From: Trichomonas tenax
Lineage: Eukaryota > Parabasalia > Trichomonadida > Trichomonadidae
Assembly: GCA_023091735.1 (NCBI GenBank)
Contig: JALKBU010000051.1
Span: 1-64,000, forward strand
Length of the DNA: 64,000 bases
Reading direction: 5' to 3'
The position numbers and the translations under genes are program-made. The notes below the pieces were generated by a model. It was not told where the DNA came from. It saw only the letters and a list, made by a program, of their open reading frames with translations, and ran no database searches. This document shows, piece after piece, positions 30,853-39,970 of this stretch. The first letter of the stretch is position 1, and the number at the start of each line of letters is the position of its first letter.

Positions 30853-31633
30853 GAAAAACAATCTTCAACGGATTTTATAAAAATTGAATTCGTTATATTG
30901 AGCACTTGCCAACTATCACTATGTGTTTTGACGATACATATCAAGAAAATGTATAAAGTTTGAATTAATTTGATTTTTATTTTTATTGAGCATTTCTCAA
31001 AAGTAGCCAAAATTTGATGTGCTTGTTTTCCTACTCTGTTTGGAAATATATTATCGATGTGCGTTCAGTTAATTATACGATTGGTGTAAACACAATTAAA
31101 TCAATTAATGAAACACATCAAATTATTCATAATATTATTTAAAACATTATTCATCTAAGTGATGTAATTAATATATTTAACGCATTCATGCAGATTCACT
31201 TATCTTGATATTGATTCAATTTGAATAACATGACATAATAGATTGTCACCATGCTAACAAAAATGTAAGGCCCGCGTACTATTTTTAGCATAGTTGTTCT
31301 AGATAAATCAGTTCATTCATTAAAAATAATAATCAAATATTGCAACAAGTGCTTAGAAGATATTTATCCATTCTAGCTTCATGAATAAGACAATGCACAA
31401 AGTTTTATCGGCAGAGCATAAGACTAACCTCTCTGTCTTCAACTATCAAAAATATCAAAATTCAAAAAATGAGAAGATTAACAAATATTTAACACCGTTT
31501 TATAAATATTTTGTTTCTTTCAATAATGTCTAAATATGAGAACTTAATATGGTATGTTCTTGCAGTGTATTCAATGAGTCGTTGTAATGATTGGCGAATT
31601 TCTCAATTTCTTGACAAGTTAAATTTATAGTCA

Positions 31634-31771
31634 ATGTTTTTGCAACGTCTGAAAAGAGGATTGCGGCGGAGAAATTTGGCATATACGCGGCCTTTAGGAG
31701 CAGCAATTGATGGCTTTACTATTGAAGAGAAGTCAGGTATCGCTCAAAACGATCATCATTCTGACATATAA
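31634..31771 (+). CDS. Possible small basic protein, 45 residues
   Basis: An ATG frame of 45 codons starts MFLQRLKRGLRRRNLAYTRP and ends before a TAA. The N-terminus is strongly basic and amphipathic, like an organelle presequence, and codon-level GC is higher than in the surrounding spacer. It may be a real small protein, the first part of a decayed gene, or chance. No family match is recognised. Confidence 0.2.
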   Translation: MFLQRLKRGLRRRNLAYTRPLGAAIDGFTIEEKSGIAQNDHHSDI

Positions 31772-31776
31772 GTGTA

Positions 31777-31810
31777 TTTACATGGCAAGAATGCATTTCT
31801 ACGTGTCAGA
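31777..31810 (+). promoter_or_regulatory. Pair of recurrent elements, 21 bp apart
   Basis: TTTACATGGCAAG at 31,777-31,789 and TCTACGTGTCAGA at 31,798-31,810 are two copies in one orientation. The nearest downstream annotated start, diacylglycerol kinase, is about 770 bp away, so the target is unclear. Confidence 0.35.
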
Positions 31811-32448
31811 TATCATTTTAGAAAACTATTGCTTTATGGAAAACAACTCATTGTTAGGCAGAGGTGAACTGTATATCAACAATCATATTAAATATGCTTT
31901 TTCCAAGCTTAAAAAAAGTACAATTTCTATATCCATGAAACAAATTTGTCGTTTGATCTTAAATTTGTGCGATTTTGGGGAGACTTACCCAAAATCCCCA
32001 ATCTCGATTCCTTGAATTTTTCAAACGGCTTTCTATCAAGATCAAATGTCATCACAATTTATTTCTAGCAACTCATTGAATTGAATTTATTATTTATTCA
32101 TATTATGATACGGCATTTTCAAATAAAAATTAATGTTTGTCAAAACCGCTTTGTAAACAAATGGCTCTAGTCATGAAGGCGTTCTTTTCGCTATAAAAAC
32201 TCCAACCTTTTCAATCGCTCACTAGCTTGATCTATAAAGCAATTAACTCTACACCTTCTGTCCTACCAGAAACATGAAAAGCTTTACTTATTCTAAAATA
32301 ATTTCGTCGAAAGTTTTCATACCTTCATTCTTTCGAGTTTGAAACTCATTCCTATCGGCAGGAATGTCTCGGCCTTTTACCCCATTTGATATTAGCTTCT
32401 TAACTAATTTATCAATAAAGCAAAAATTTTAGAAATTGAAGAATATCA

Positions 32449-32480
32449 TTCTAACATGTTAGAAATTACCATGGTAATTT
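32449..32480. promoter_or_regulatory. Two overlapping perfect palindromes upstream of diacylglycerol kinase
   Basis: TTCTAACATGTTAGAA (32,449-32,464) and AAATTACCATGGTAATTT (32,463-32,480) are perfect 16- and 18-bp palindromes that overlap by two bases. The first holds the ACATGT core of the recurrent element. They end about 100 bp upstream of the kinase ATG, so dimeric transcription-factor sites are plausible. Confidence 0.45.
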
Positions 32481-32580
32481 AACAATTTTATTTTTGTAAA
32501 CTATAGAATTGTATGAAAAGTCTCCCCTAATCCAGTTTGAAAAATTCAATGGATAATGATTTTTTTATTATTATTTTTGA

Positions 32581-33585
32581 ATGACTGTTCATCCATTATT
32601 GATCTTCATCAATCCCGCGAGTGGAGCAAACCTCGCCGGGCGCTTCATGGAAGCCATCAGCGACGTTGAGGGAATCACATTCGTCAGATTGCCCGATGAG
32701 CAACATACATTCGCCGAAACACACTCCGAATTACTTCATAACCAGAATATGAGGATCGTAGCTGCAGGAGGCGACGGAACAGTGAACTGGGTCATATCTT
32801 TGCTCTCTAAAATTTTCCCATTGGAATCAGAAGATTGGAAACCACCGATCGCTGTTTGTCCATTTGGTACAGGTAACGATATGGCGAGATCTCTCGGTTG
32901 GGGTGGAGGTATGTCGGACCGTGATCTTCACAAAGCAAAGAAATACATTGAAAAAGTCAGAGCCAGTGAACATATCGAGAAAGGAGACATTTGGAAGATT
33001 AAGATGACCCGCACAGATAGCGGTGAGGTGCTTGAAAAGCAGATGCTCAACTATTTCTCAATTGGAGTCGATGCTGATATGGCAAATAAGTTCGAAACAT
33101 GCCGCCATTGCTGCAAGTGCTGCTTCTGCTGCCACTGCATGTCCAAGGCACTCTATGTTCCAATGGGATTTGCAGCTTTATGCGGAAATTCCGATCTTCG
33201 CAAGTACTTAGAGGTCAAAACTATCGATACTGATGACCAAGGTGTTGAAGTTACAAAGACGCTCGACTTTCGATGCTGCGAAAAGACATTTACCGTCCAA
33301 AATATTCCTTCAATCTATGGGGGACGTGACTTATGGAGATCAAGGATCCCAAGAAGTGTCCACGACAAGAAGGTTGAGGTTATCATTCAAGGCGGCTCTG
33401 CTAAGCTCGGTATGACTCATCTTGGTATTTATCTTGGAAGACCAGAGTGCCAGGCTACAAGAATCGAAGCAAATGCTGACGAACCGTGTGTTTATCAGGT
33501 TGATGGTGAAGGCGCCATCATGAATGGTCCATGCAGGTTCGAAGTTCTCAGAACAGGATCATACCCATTCGTTTTCAAGAAGTAA
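32581..33585 (+). CDS. Diacylglycerol kinase
   Basis: This 334-residue lipid kinase converts diacylglycerol to phosphatidic acid. The catalytic domain starts at the N-terminus: FINPASG at 9-15, AAGGDGTVNW at 61-70 (ATP loop) and PFGTGNDMAR at 94-103. The accessory domain follows from about 155 (LNYFSIGVDADMANKFE). The protein lacks C1, PH and EF-hand regions, so it is a minimal core like small protist and plant DGKs. An insert at 174-186 packs eight cysteines into 13 residues, where animal DGKs usually have a shorter loop. This may be palmitoylated or bind a metal. The accessory domain and full length favour DGK over sphingosine or ceramide kinases. Confidence 0.88.
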   Translation: MTVHPLLIFINPASGANLAGRFMEAISDVEGITFVRLPDEQHTFAETHSELLHNQNMRIVAAGGDGTVNWVISLLSKIFPLESEDWKPPIAVCPFGTGNDMARSLGWGGGMSDRDLHKAKKYIEKVRASEHIEKGDIWKIKMTRTDSGEVLEKQMLNYFSIGVDADMANKFETCRHCCKCCFCCHCMSKALYVPMGFAALCGNSDLRKYLEVKTIDTDDQGVEVTKTLDFRCCEKTFTVQNIPSIYGGRDLWRSRIPRSVHDKKVEVIIQGGSAKLGMTHLGIYLGRPECQATRIEANADEPCVYQVDGEGAIMNGPCRFEVLRTGSYPFVFKK

Positions 33586-33822
33586 TCTCTTTGCTATCTC
33601 AATGATGCCTAAAATTGTTACGTGATTAAAATATTTTCATAAAAAAACTTTCTTTTGTTTAAATTCAACAACTACTACACTATCTATAAACGCGTGAATC
33701 TGTTTATAACATTTATTTATCTCAACCATAATAATTTTATTTGAGATTTAATTATTATCAATAATAAGCTTGAAAGAATATGAAAAATGATTGATTTTTG
33801 AATAAATAAGATCGAATCTTGT

Positions 33823-34470
33823 TTAGTAGATACGATGTGGCTTGCCCATTGTGGACTTGAGGACAATGGAGCCGATGGACTGCCAGCCCTTCTTAAGAAG
33901 TGTGACAACGTAGTTTGTGCAGAGTGTAAGGTTCTCGAAGACCTGGCGCTCTGTCATGTTGACGTTGCCGATTGGGATACCGAAGGCAACGGACTTCTTC
34001 AGACGGATGTTAGCTGTCTTCTTGACTTCATCGACAACCTTGGCGACTGGATCTGTCTTGATGTTTGTTGGGAACTTGTTAGCACGTGTGTAGACTGTAC
34101 CAAGGACCTTGTTGACCTGACCGATGACATCTGGGGAGGCAAGGAAGAGGTGGTGCTTCTTTGTCCAGGCCTTGACGACCTTCTTCTCCTTGTTGAAGTT
34201 TGTAAGTGTTGGAAGATCGTAAGCTGGGATGTTGAGTTTCTGAGCCTCTTCGCAGTGGACCTTGTTACCGAGGACACCGATGCGAACGTTTGGACGGATG
34301 ACGTGTGGGAGCTTGATGGAGCCGACGAAACGCTTATCCTTGGAGATGTTGTAGCCCTTGAGCTTGAGCTGGATATCGATTGTCTCGAGGAATTCGCGCT
34401 TCTTTGTCTTAGCGCCCTCAAGAACATCCTTGATGGCCTTCTGGAGTGTTTCCTGGTGAAGATGTGTCAT
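33823..34470 (-). CDS. 60S ribosomal protein L10a (uL1)
   Basis: This 215-residue protein of the large ribosomal subunit forms the L1 stalk. It matches eukaryotic L10a throughout: FLETIDIQLKLKGYN, DKRFVGSIKLPH, CEEAQKLNIPAYD near 75-87, and NVNMTERQVFENL near 168, in family length (about 217). Codons are strongly biased, as expected for a ribosomal gene. A recurrent element, TTTACGTGGCAGA, lies at 34,494-34,506, 24 bp upstream of the ATG. Confidence 0.96.
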   Translation of the reverse strand: MTHLHQETLQKAIKDVLEGAKTKKREFLETIDIQLKLKGYNISKDKRFVGSIKLPHVIRPNVRIGVLGNKVHCEEAQKLNIPAYDLPTLTNFNKEKKVVKAWTKKHHLFLASPDVIGQVNKVLGTVYTRANKFPTNIKTDPVAKVVDEVKKTANIRLKKSVAFGIPIGNVNMTERQVFENLTLCTNYVVTLLKKGWQSIGSIVLKSTMGKPHRIY

Positions 34471-34493
34471 CTAAAAGAAAGGCCATGTATCAA

Positions 34494-34506
34494 TTTACGT
34501 GGCAGA
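34494..34506 (+). promoter_or_regulatory. TTTACGTGGCA element near L10a start
   Basis: One copy of the recurrent element lies 24 bp upstream of the leftward L10a ATG. A second CTTGGCAAAAA-like box follows at about 34,517. Confidence 0.45.
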
Positions 34507-34677
34507 AGTTCATATTCTTGGCAAAAATAAACAAAAAAAAATATAATGTATGAGCTATGTATGGAAAGCTGATCTTCACCACAATGACTTCGCTTCCTCT
34601 CTGAGATATTTTAATGGACTTGATTTTTAAGATGGAGCTAAAACACCTTGGAGATTAATAAAGAAATAAACTAGTGT

Positions 34678-36228
34678 TTACTCGTTTTCCTTGGACTTGG
34701 AATGGTGCTTGCGGTGCTTGTGCTCACCATCTTTGGAGTGATGGCGTTTCTTCTTCTTCTTCTTTTCACCAGCAACGACATCATCGGATGATGTGGAATC
34801 GGAGCTCTCTTTAACGACTTCAACAACCTCCTGAACGACTGTCTGTGTGACTGTTCTTGTGGATGTGGATGTGGATGTGTACGAGTACTCGAAGGTTTTC
34901 TCCTCGTAGTAGCTCTGAACCATCTGGAGGCTGAAGTTGAATGTGAGTGAGCCGCGGTCCTTACGAAGGCCGCCTTTCTTCTCGAGCTGGACTGTCTTCT
35001 CGATTGTTGTATCCATAGCGAACTCCTTGAGTGGAAGGATGTAGGTACCGATGAGATCGGAGTCGTTGTGATCATCCCAATCATTGCATGTGAACCAGAG
35101 AGCATCTGTCTCCTTGTTGAAGACCTCGATCTGGAATGTCTCGTTCCATGTTGGGCTGCGGTTCTTCTTGATGACGGATGTCTGGTATGTCTTGCCCGTG
35201 CCGTTCAACTGGAGAACGACGAATGGATCAGACTTGCCACCGAGATCCATAGCAGCGAGATCCTTAGCGCTGACGATTGTGATGTTCATAACCATCTTCA
35301 TCGGTTTTGGAGCTGGCTCGGACTTGACAACCTCAACTGGAACTGGGACTGGTTCTGGAACTGGCTTTGGTTCCTCCTTAACTGGCTCTGGCTTCTTCTC
35401 CTCAGCACCCTTGAGTGTGATGCGGTATGTGAGCTCACCACGGTTCTTGCGGAAGCCGCCCTCCTTCTCGAGATCAACTGTCTTCTCGACTGTCTCGTTG
35501 AGCTTGAGTTCTCTTAGCTGGATGACGTGTGTTCCGATGAGGTCCTTCTCAGATGTCTCATCGTAGTCGTTGACTGTGATGTGAACAGCATCGCCGTCCT
35601 TGTTTGGAACGTCGAATGTGAATGTCTCGTTCCATTCTGGAGAACAGTCCTTCCTGATAACCTTTGTTGTGAAGGCCTTGCCTGTTCCGTTCAGCTGGAC
35701 CTTGGCGCATGGATCGCACTTGCCAGAGAGGTCCATAGCTGGGAAGTCCTTACCCTTGACAATTGTGATCTCACACTGTGTCTTTCGAGCCTTCTTTGAG
35801 TGGTGCTTCTTGTGGTGCTTGTGCTTCTTGCCCTTGAAGACCATGGCTGTGCATGGGATCCACTGTTGTGTAATCTTATTTTCTTCATGTGTCCAGAGAA
35901 TAACTGGTGTGCCGTCCTCAATGCGGCAGCCCTGGATATCCATGCAAAGGCCCTTAGAGTTACGGATTGTCATATCTGGATAATATGCCCATGTTTCTTT
36001 CCGCTTGTGGACGTCTCCCTGGATAATGATTGAACCGAGATCCTGGTTCTCTGGCTCCATGAGGTGTCCGGAGTGTGCAGCCACGATTCTCTCCTTGAAA
36101 AGCATAAATTGGTTGTGGAGGCCTTTCTCGAACTTCCAGATGACCAACTGGCCCTCCAATGTCTTGCTCTTGTCGGCGATTGTCAGAACGAACTCTCTGT
36201 TCGCGGCGCTGATGAAGTAGCAGTTCAT
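34678..36228 (-). CDS. Ricin-B-like domain plus two C2 domains
   Basis: This 516-residue protein has four parts. Residues 1-130 resemble a ricin-B-type beta-trefoil (NRCLTI-like and QQW motifs; MDIQG and QQWIPC near 96 and 121), which often binds glycans. A Lys/His-rich linker spans 131-148. C2 domain A (about 151-274) has acidic calcium-site residues D166, D172, D221, D223 and D229. C2 domain B (about 311-437) has D328, D334, D383, D385 and D391. The tail (about 445-516) is Thr/Ser-rich, then basic and His-rich. No signal peptide is present, so it is probably cytosolic. Calcium-dependent membrane binding is inferred from the complete Asp sets. Codons are as biased as those of the neighbouring L10a gene, which suggests abundant expression. 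Confidence 0.85.
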   Translation of the reverse strand: MNCYFISAANREFVLTIADKSKTLEGQLVIWKFEKGLHNQFMLFKERIVAAHSGHLMEPENQDLGSIIIQGDVHKRKETWAYYPDMTIRNSKGLCMDIQGCRIEDGTPVILWTHEENKITQQWIPCTAMVFKGKKHKHHKKHHSKKARKTQCEITIVKGKDFPAMDLSGKCDPCAKVQLNGTGKAFTTKVIRKDCSPEWNETFTFDVPNKDGDAVHITVNDYDETSEKDLIGTHVIQLRELKLNETVEKTVDLEKEGGFRKNRGELTYRITLKGAEEKKPEPVKEEPKPVPEPVPVPVEVVKSEPAPKPMKMVMNITIVSAKDLAAMDLGGKSDPFVVLQLNGTGKTYQTSVIKKNRSPTWNETFQIEVFNKETDALWFTCNDWDDHNDSDLIGTYILPLKEFAMDTTIEKTVQLEKKGGLRKDRGSLTFNFSLQMVQSYYEEKTFEYSYTSTSTSTRTVTQTVVQEVVEVVKESSDSTSSDDVVAGEKKKKKKRHHSKDGEHKHRKHHSKSKENE

Positions 36229-39200
36229 TTATAAAGTGTGAAGTGCTCAATAAATTTTATGCCTCTCAAATGAGAAATTCTCTAAAAACGAAAATCATCA
36301 CATAGCAATAATATATAAAGAGGAAATGAAATACGTGTCACGTTTTTGATTTTCAAAGCAAAAGTGACTACATGTTTTTTCGAAAAACTATATAATTGTG
36401 ATAATCTAAAGTTCTTTAGCATTATGTTATTTGCAAGTCTGACAAAAGTGACGGATCAACAATTTAAATATTGCTGTGCTTGCTAAATATAGCATAAATA
36501 AAAAATTATTTTATGTAAATGTTCAAAAAAGTGGCAAGACCGAGTTCGACCAAACTTTATCTTTCGCTTTTATTCACAAAGCTAAAAGATGTTAGTGAAA
36601 TAATTTATTGTAAAGTTTTGAAAAGTGATTAATCGAGTTATTATAGCCTATGAACTGTGATATACTGAATTAACACAAAATATTTCGGAGTTCATTCCAA
36701 GATTTGGGTTATTTCCTTGTTAAGGGTTTTTAGCCAGAGCCGTCATGTTTTTATGCTATCTGTATGATGATATATAAGAACATCGCCAAACTGCGGACAA
36801 AAATCGATAATACCCTTCCAGGAATATGTGTTTTAGCACGACCCCCTACCCAGCTAAAAAAACAGGGGGTAAATCCAGCACAGCAATTGGAGATGAGTAT
36901 GGGAATTTTATTAACATTGCATGAAAGCAAATACTGTGCAGCTTATTGTGGGGCATATTTCGAGTCATTTTGGAGGGGTAACAGATCAAAATCTTCGAAA
37001 ATTTCTACATCAATATTTCTGCTTGTGATTAATTTTTCAGCTTTAAAATAACATAAATATATTCAGAGTGGATGGATCTTCAATCACTGAAACTCTCATC
37101 CAAAAATATTTTTTTCATCGAATATAATAAGCTTATCTACAACCCATCACATCCAAATACAGATATATTATTTCTCTACTTAAGCTGTATTAAAATTAAA
37201 AGATTTATATAGTTTTATGATATTTCTTGAAATTTTTAAATCTTTGGATTATAACAATGATAATTTAGTAATTGACTATACAACACCGAGCATAATTATA
37301 TTCTATCATTCAATGTTGAAGTATATCAAATTTGAAAGAAAAAACGCTTAATTTTCCCAGAAGCGTTTTATAATGCAGAAACTGTGAGACCATTAAAATT
37401 TATATATATTTATTAATATTTTCTGCAGCTTGTTGGATCAATATTTTGAATATCTTTAGAATGATTTGTATGCTATAAAAACATTTTGTATATAATATAA
37501 TAGATGCCATAAGAGTATTAAAATGATTATTTTAAATAAATCACAAATATTGAATATCAAATAACAAATGTTATCATGAAATTTAAGTGTTGTGAGGTAT
37601 GGCTAATATTTACTGTATAAAGAATCTGTATTTAAATAAATCATCATTGTGACATTGCTTAATAGTGTTGTTTTAGCTGATTTCAATAGCAATCTAGCAC
37701 AACAATATTAATCAACTTGTAAGATATTTCAGTATATACCATACACATCATTTATACCAAATAAATGTTTTAATAGACGTATTCTGTAAATACGAATCGA
37801 TCTTCGTTATCCAAAATCAGAAATAATCATTAAAATGTGGTTTAAAATTTATATGAGTGTAAATGTCACTAAAATTAAACATATTACAATTCGAAAATTA
37901 AAGATGTTGAAAAAAAAGACTGTGACACTCCTTTTCCCAGATTCAATTTCCTTGTAACTTTAATGGTAGACACAGAGAATAGTGTAGATGCTCATACTAA
38001 AATATCTTAGCTCTACTAACTTAAGTTATGGAGAACATAATTTTGGAATTTGATAATATAAAAATTTGTAATTTGAAAATTTACATGTCAAATTAGTCTA
38101 ATGTAAAAAGTGCTTTTTTACATATTAGTCGAGTGTTCAATTCTCAATGAGTAGTATACAGATTGTGATTTTTCATGGTAATCCAAAAATTTGTCTAACC
38201 ATGAAAAAATCACACTCTGAGAATATCCATAATTATAATTTCCCTAATATATATAAAATAAACAATTTTCCTATAATTTATATCGAAATCCTAATAAATT
38301 TCTATAATTTGTTATTAAAATGTGTTATTTAATTAATAATAAAAATTCTTATTGTGAGGCTTATCTAAAATTGATACGCAAATTCGGCAAAACTCGTTTT
38401 TTAACTCACTGGATTAACTTTTTGCAAAGTTATTGAACCCCAATGTACAAAATCATGTTGTGCATGATATATTAAAGAATTAGCTAACAAAGTCTATATT
38501 TCATTAAAATATTAGATATATCATTCACAACAGGATTTTGTACATTGTGATTCAATAACTTAGCAAGAAGTTAATCCAGTGAGTTAAAAAACGAGTTTCG
38601 CCGACTTTGCGTATCAATTTTAGACAAGCCTCAACTTCTAATCTTTTCATTTATCGATAACATGATGTTTTGACCTCATGGCCATCCTCACCTCAAGAAG
38701 TGGGAGGGAAAGTCGAACGTAAGCCAGGCATAAAAACAAATATTCGAAGAAATGAACTATTAGCAAATCGCAAAAACTCAACAAAATGTTACAAAACACA
38801 ATTCATTCTAATCTCTACTAAAAATTATATATATGTTACCTTTGCAATTTTTCTATATTACTCACAGATAAAGAGATATTGATCAAAGAATGTCCATTTT
38901 AGAAAAACAGTATTTTCTCGAAATTTACTCGATTAATCACCAATTTTTATTTGGTAAAGCAGCTGCATATATACCTCTCAGTTGATATCGAAAAGGTCCC
39001 GAGAAATCTAATTATATAAAGAAAAAATCAGGGAAAAAATATTGATAAATAATAACTCATAACCCTTTGAATATTATTTACAGCAGCCAATATAAAAAGA
39101 AAATTAATTGCAAAGTCGTAGAATCCAACAAGAGATTGAGAAATTCCTTCAACTTAAGAAATTTGATCTATACTTGTTTTCAATGTTAGAAGTAATACCG

Positions 39201-39970
39201 ATAATGAACGTTCTGAAATGATAAATTTGTTTCTATCGAGAAATTTTTAAAATTCTGGCTGTAAAATTATGCATAGAGGTGCACTGACTGTGGATATGAT
39301 ATAGCATTAGTATGAAAGGATAATAAGTGATCATATGTATTTTTTTCAAAAAGGATTAAATTGTAAAAATATTAAATGAGTTTATGAATAGAGGCTATGA
39401 TATTTGGTAATAACTCATTCAAAAAATAATTAAAACAAATAAAACCAAAATAATGATCACTAAATTTAAAAATTTAATTAGATAAGAAGGAACAAGGAAA
39501 AACGGATCAATAAATTTGTGAATATATTCAAAATTTGAACATCAATTATTATAATATTGGATATTATAAAGAACCGTAGATTTTTTTCAAAAGTTAATCA
39601 AAATTTGTTAGAGATGAAAATTATAGCCTCTGTATTAGAACCTCTATTATAATAATTCATAAATTTTTTATATTTTCTTTTAAAAAAATTCAATGAAAAC
39701 TTATGCAGAAATATTATATAACATACAATGTCTGACTAAAGTATTTAATTTACACAAAATTTGAATTAAAATCAATTTACATGAAATGATCTACATATGC
39801 AATATTATAGAATTTCACGATAATAAAAATTGTGATCCTCAACTGTTCAGTTGTAAATTTGATTAGTCTTTATATGCAATGCATGTGGCCGATAAAAGAA
39901 AATAAATTTGAATGAGCCATCGTTCTCCAGTTCTTACAAAATTGAGAGTGTCATCGTTTTATGGTCAAAA
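36229..39970. other. 3.7-kb gene desert with foldback element
   Basis: No firm gene is present. An ATG frame at 36,764-37,051 (95 codons) is unlike any family I know. A 7-bp stem (ACCCCCT/AGGGGGT) lies at 36,841-36,870. A 279-bp foldback element occupies 38,355-38,633. A recurrent element TTTACATGTCAAA lies at 38,080-38,092. ACTCGATTAATCAC at 38,927-38,940 is the inverse of GTGATTAATCGAGT at 36,626-36,639. The rest is AT-rich. Confidence 0.5.
38355..38633. mobile_element. 279-bp foldback (MITE-like) element
   Basis: Arms of about 118 bp are near-perfect inverted copies. The left end starts TGAGGCTTATCTAAAATTGA and the right end is its inverse, with a few substitutions. A central loop of about 42 bp separates them. 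The element has no coding capacity, so it would need a transposase supplied in trans. No clear target-site duplication flanks the ends: the left flank ends TTCTTATTG and the right begins ACTTCTAAT. It sits 1.3 kb upstream of the xanthine dehydrogenase start. Confidence 0.8.

Larger units (their letters stand above)
30853..32580. other. 1.7-kb spacer upstream of diacylglycerol kinase
   Basis: No firm gene is present. A 45-codon ATG frame at 31,634-31,771 is listed separately. A hairpin with ATGCTAA/TTAGCAT arms lies at 31,251-31,291, a pair of recurrent elements at 31,777-31,810, and two perfect palindromes at 32,449-32,480. Confidence 0.45.

Noticed and set aside
32345..32400. 11-base match (CTCGGCCTTTT) to the 5' end of U2 snRNA
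   Set aside because: The flanking sequence does not continue as U2: no GUAGUA branchpoint-pairing region and no Sm-like site follow. Treated as chance.
33835..34530. 231-codon open frame antisense to L10a
   Set aside because: This shadow arises from the strong codon bias of L10a, which leaves the opposite frame without stops.
36841..36870. ACCCCCT/AGGGGGT hairpin as a terminator
   Set aside because: Eukaryotic genes do not use such terminators, and no gene ends here. It is a 7-bp stem with a 16-nt loop and could be chance.
36764..37051. 95-codon ATG open frame in the second desert
   Set aside because: No family features, AT-driven composition at both ends, and no promoter-like element nearby. 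It may be a relic, but I cannot support a gene.
38147..38332. 61-codon frame after a TTTACATGTCAAA element
   Set aside because: The protein is Ile/Asn/Tyr-rich, as expected of random AT-rich DNA. The element alone is not enough.
39908..39970. TTG-initiated 21-codon extension of xanthine dehydrogenase
   Set aside because: It starts with a non-ATG codon and does not match the family N-terminus. The first ATG follows a GGTCAAAA box.
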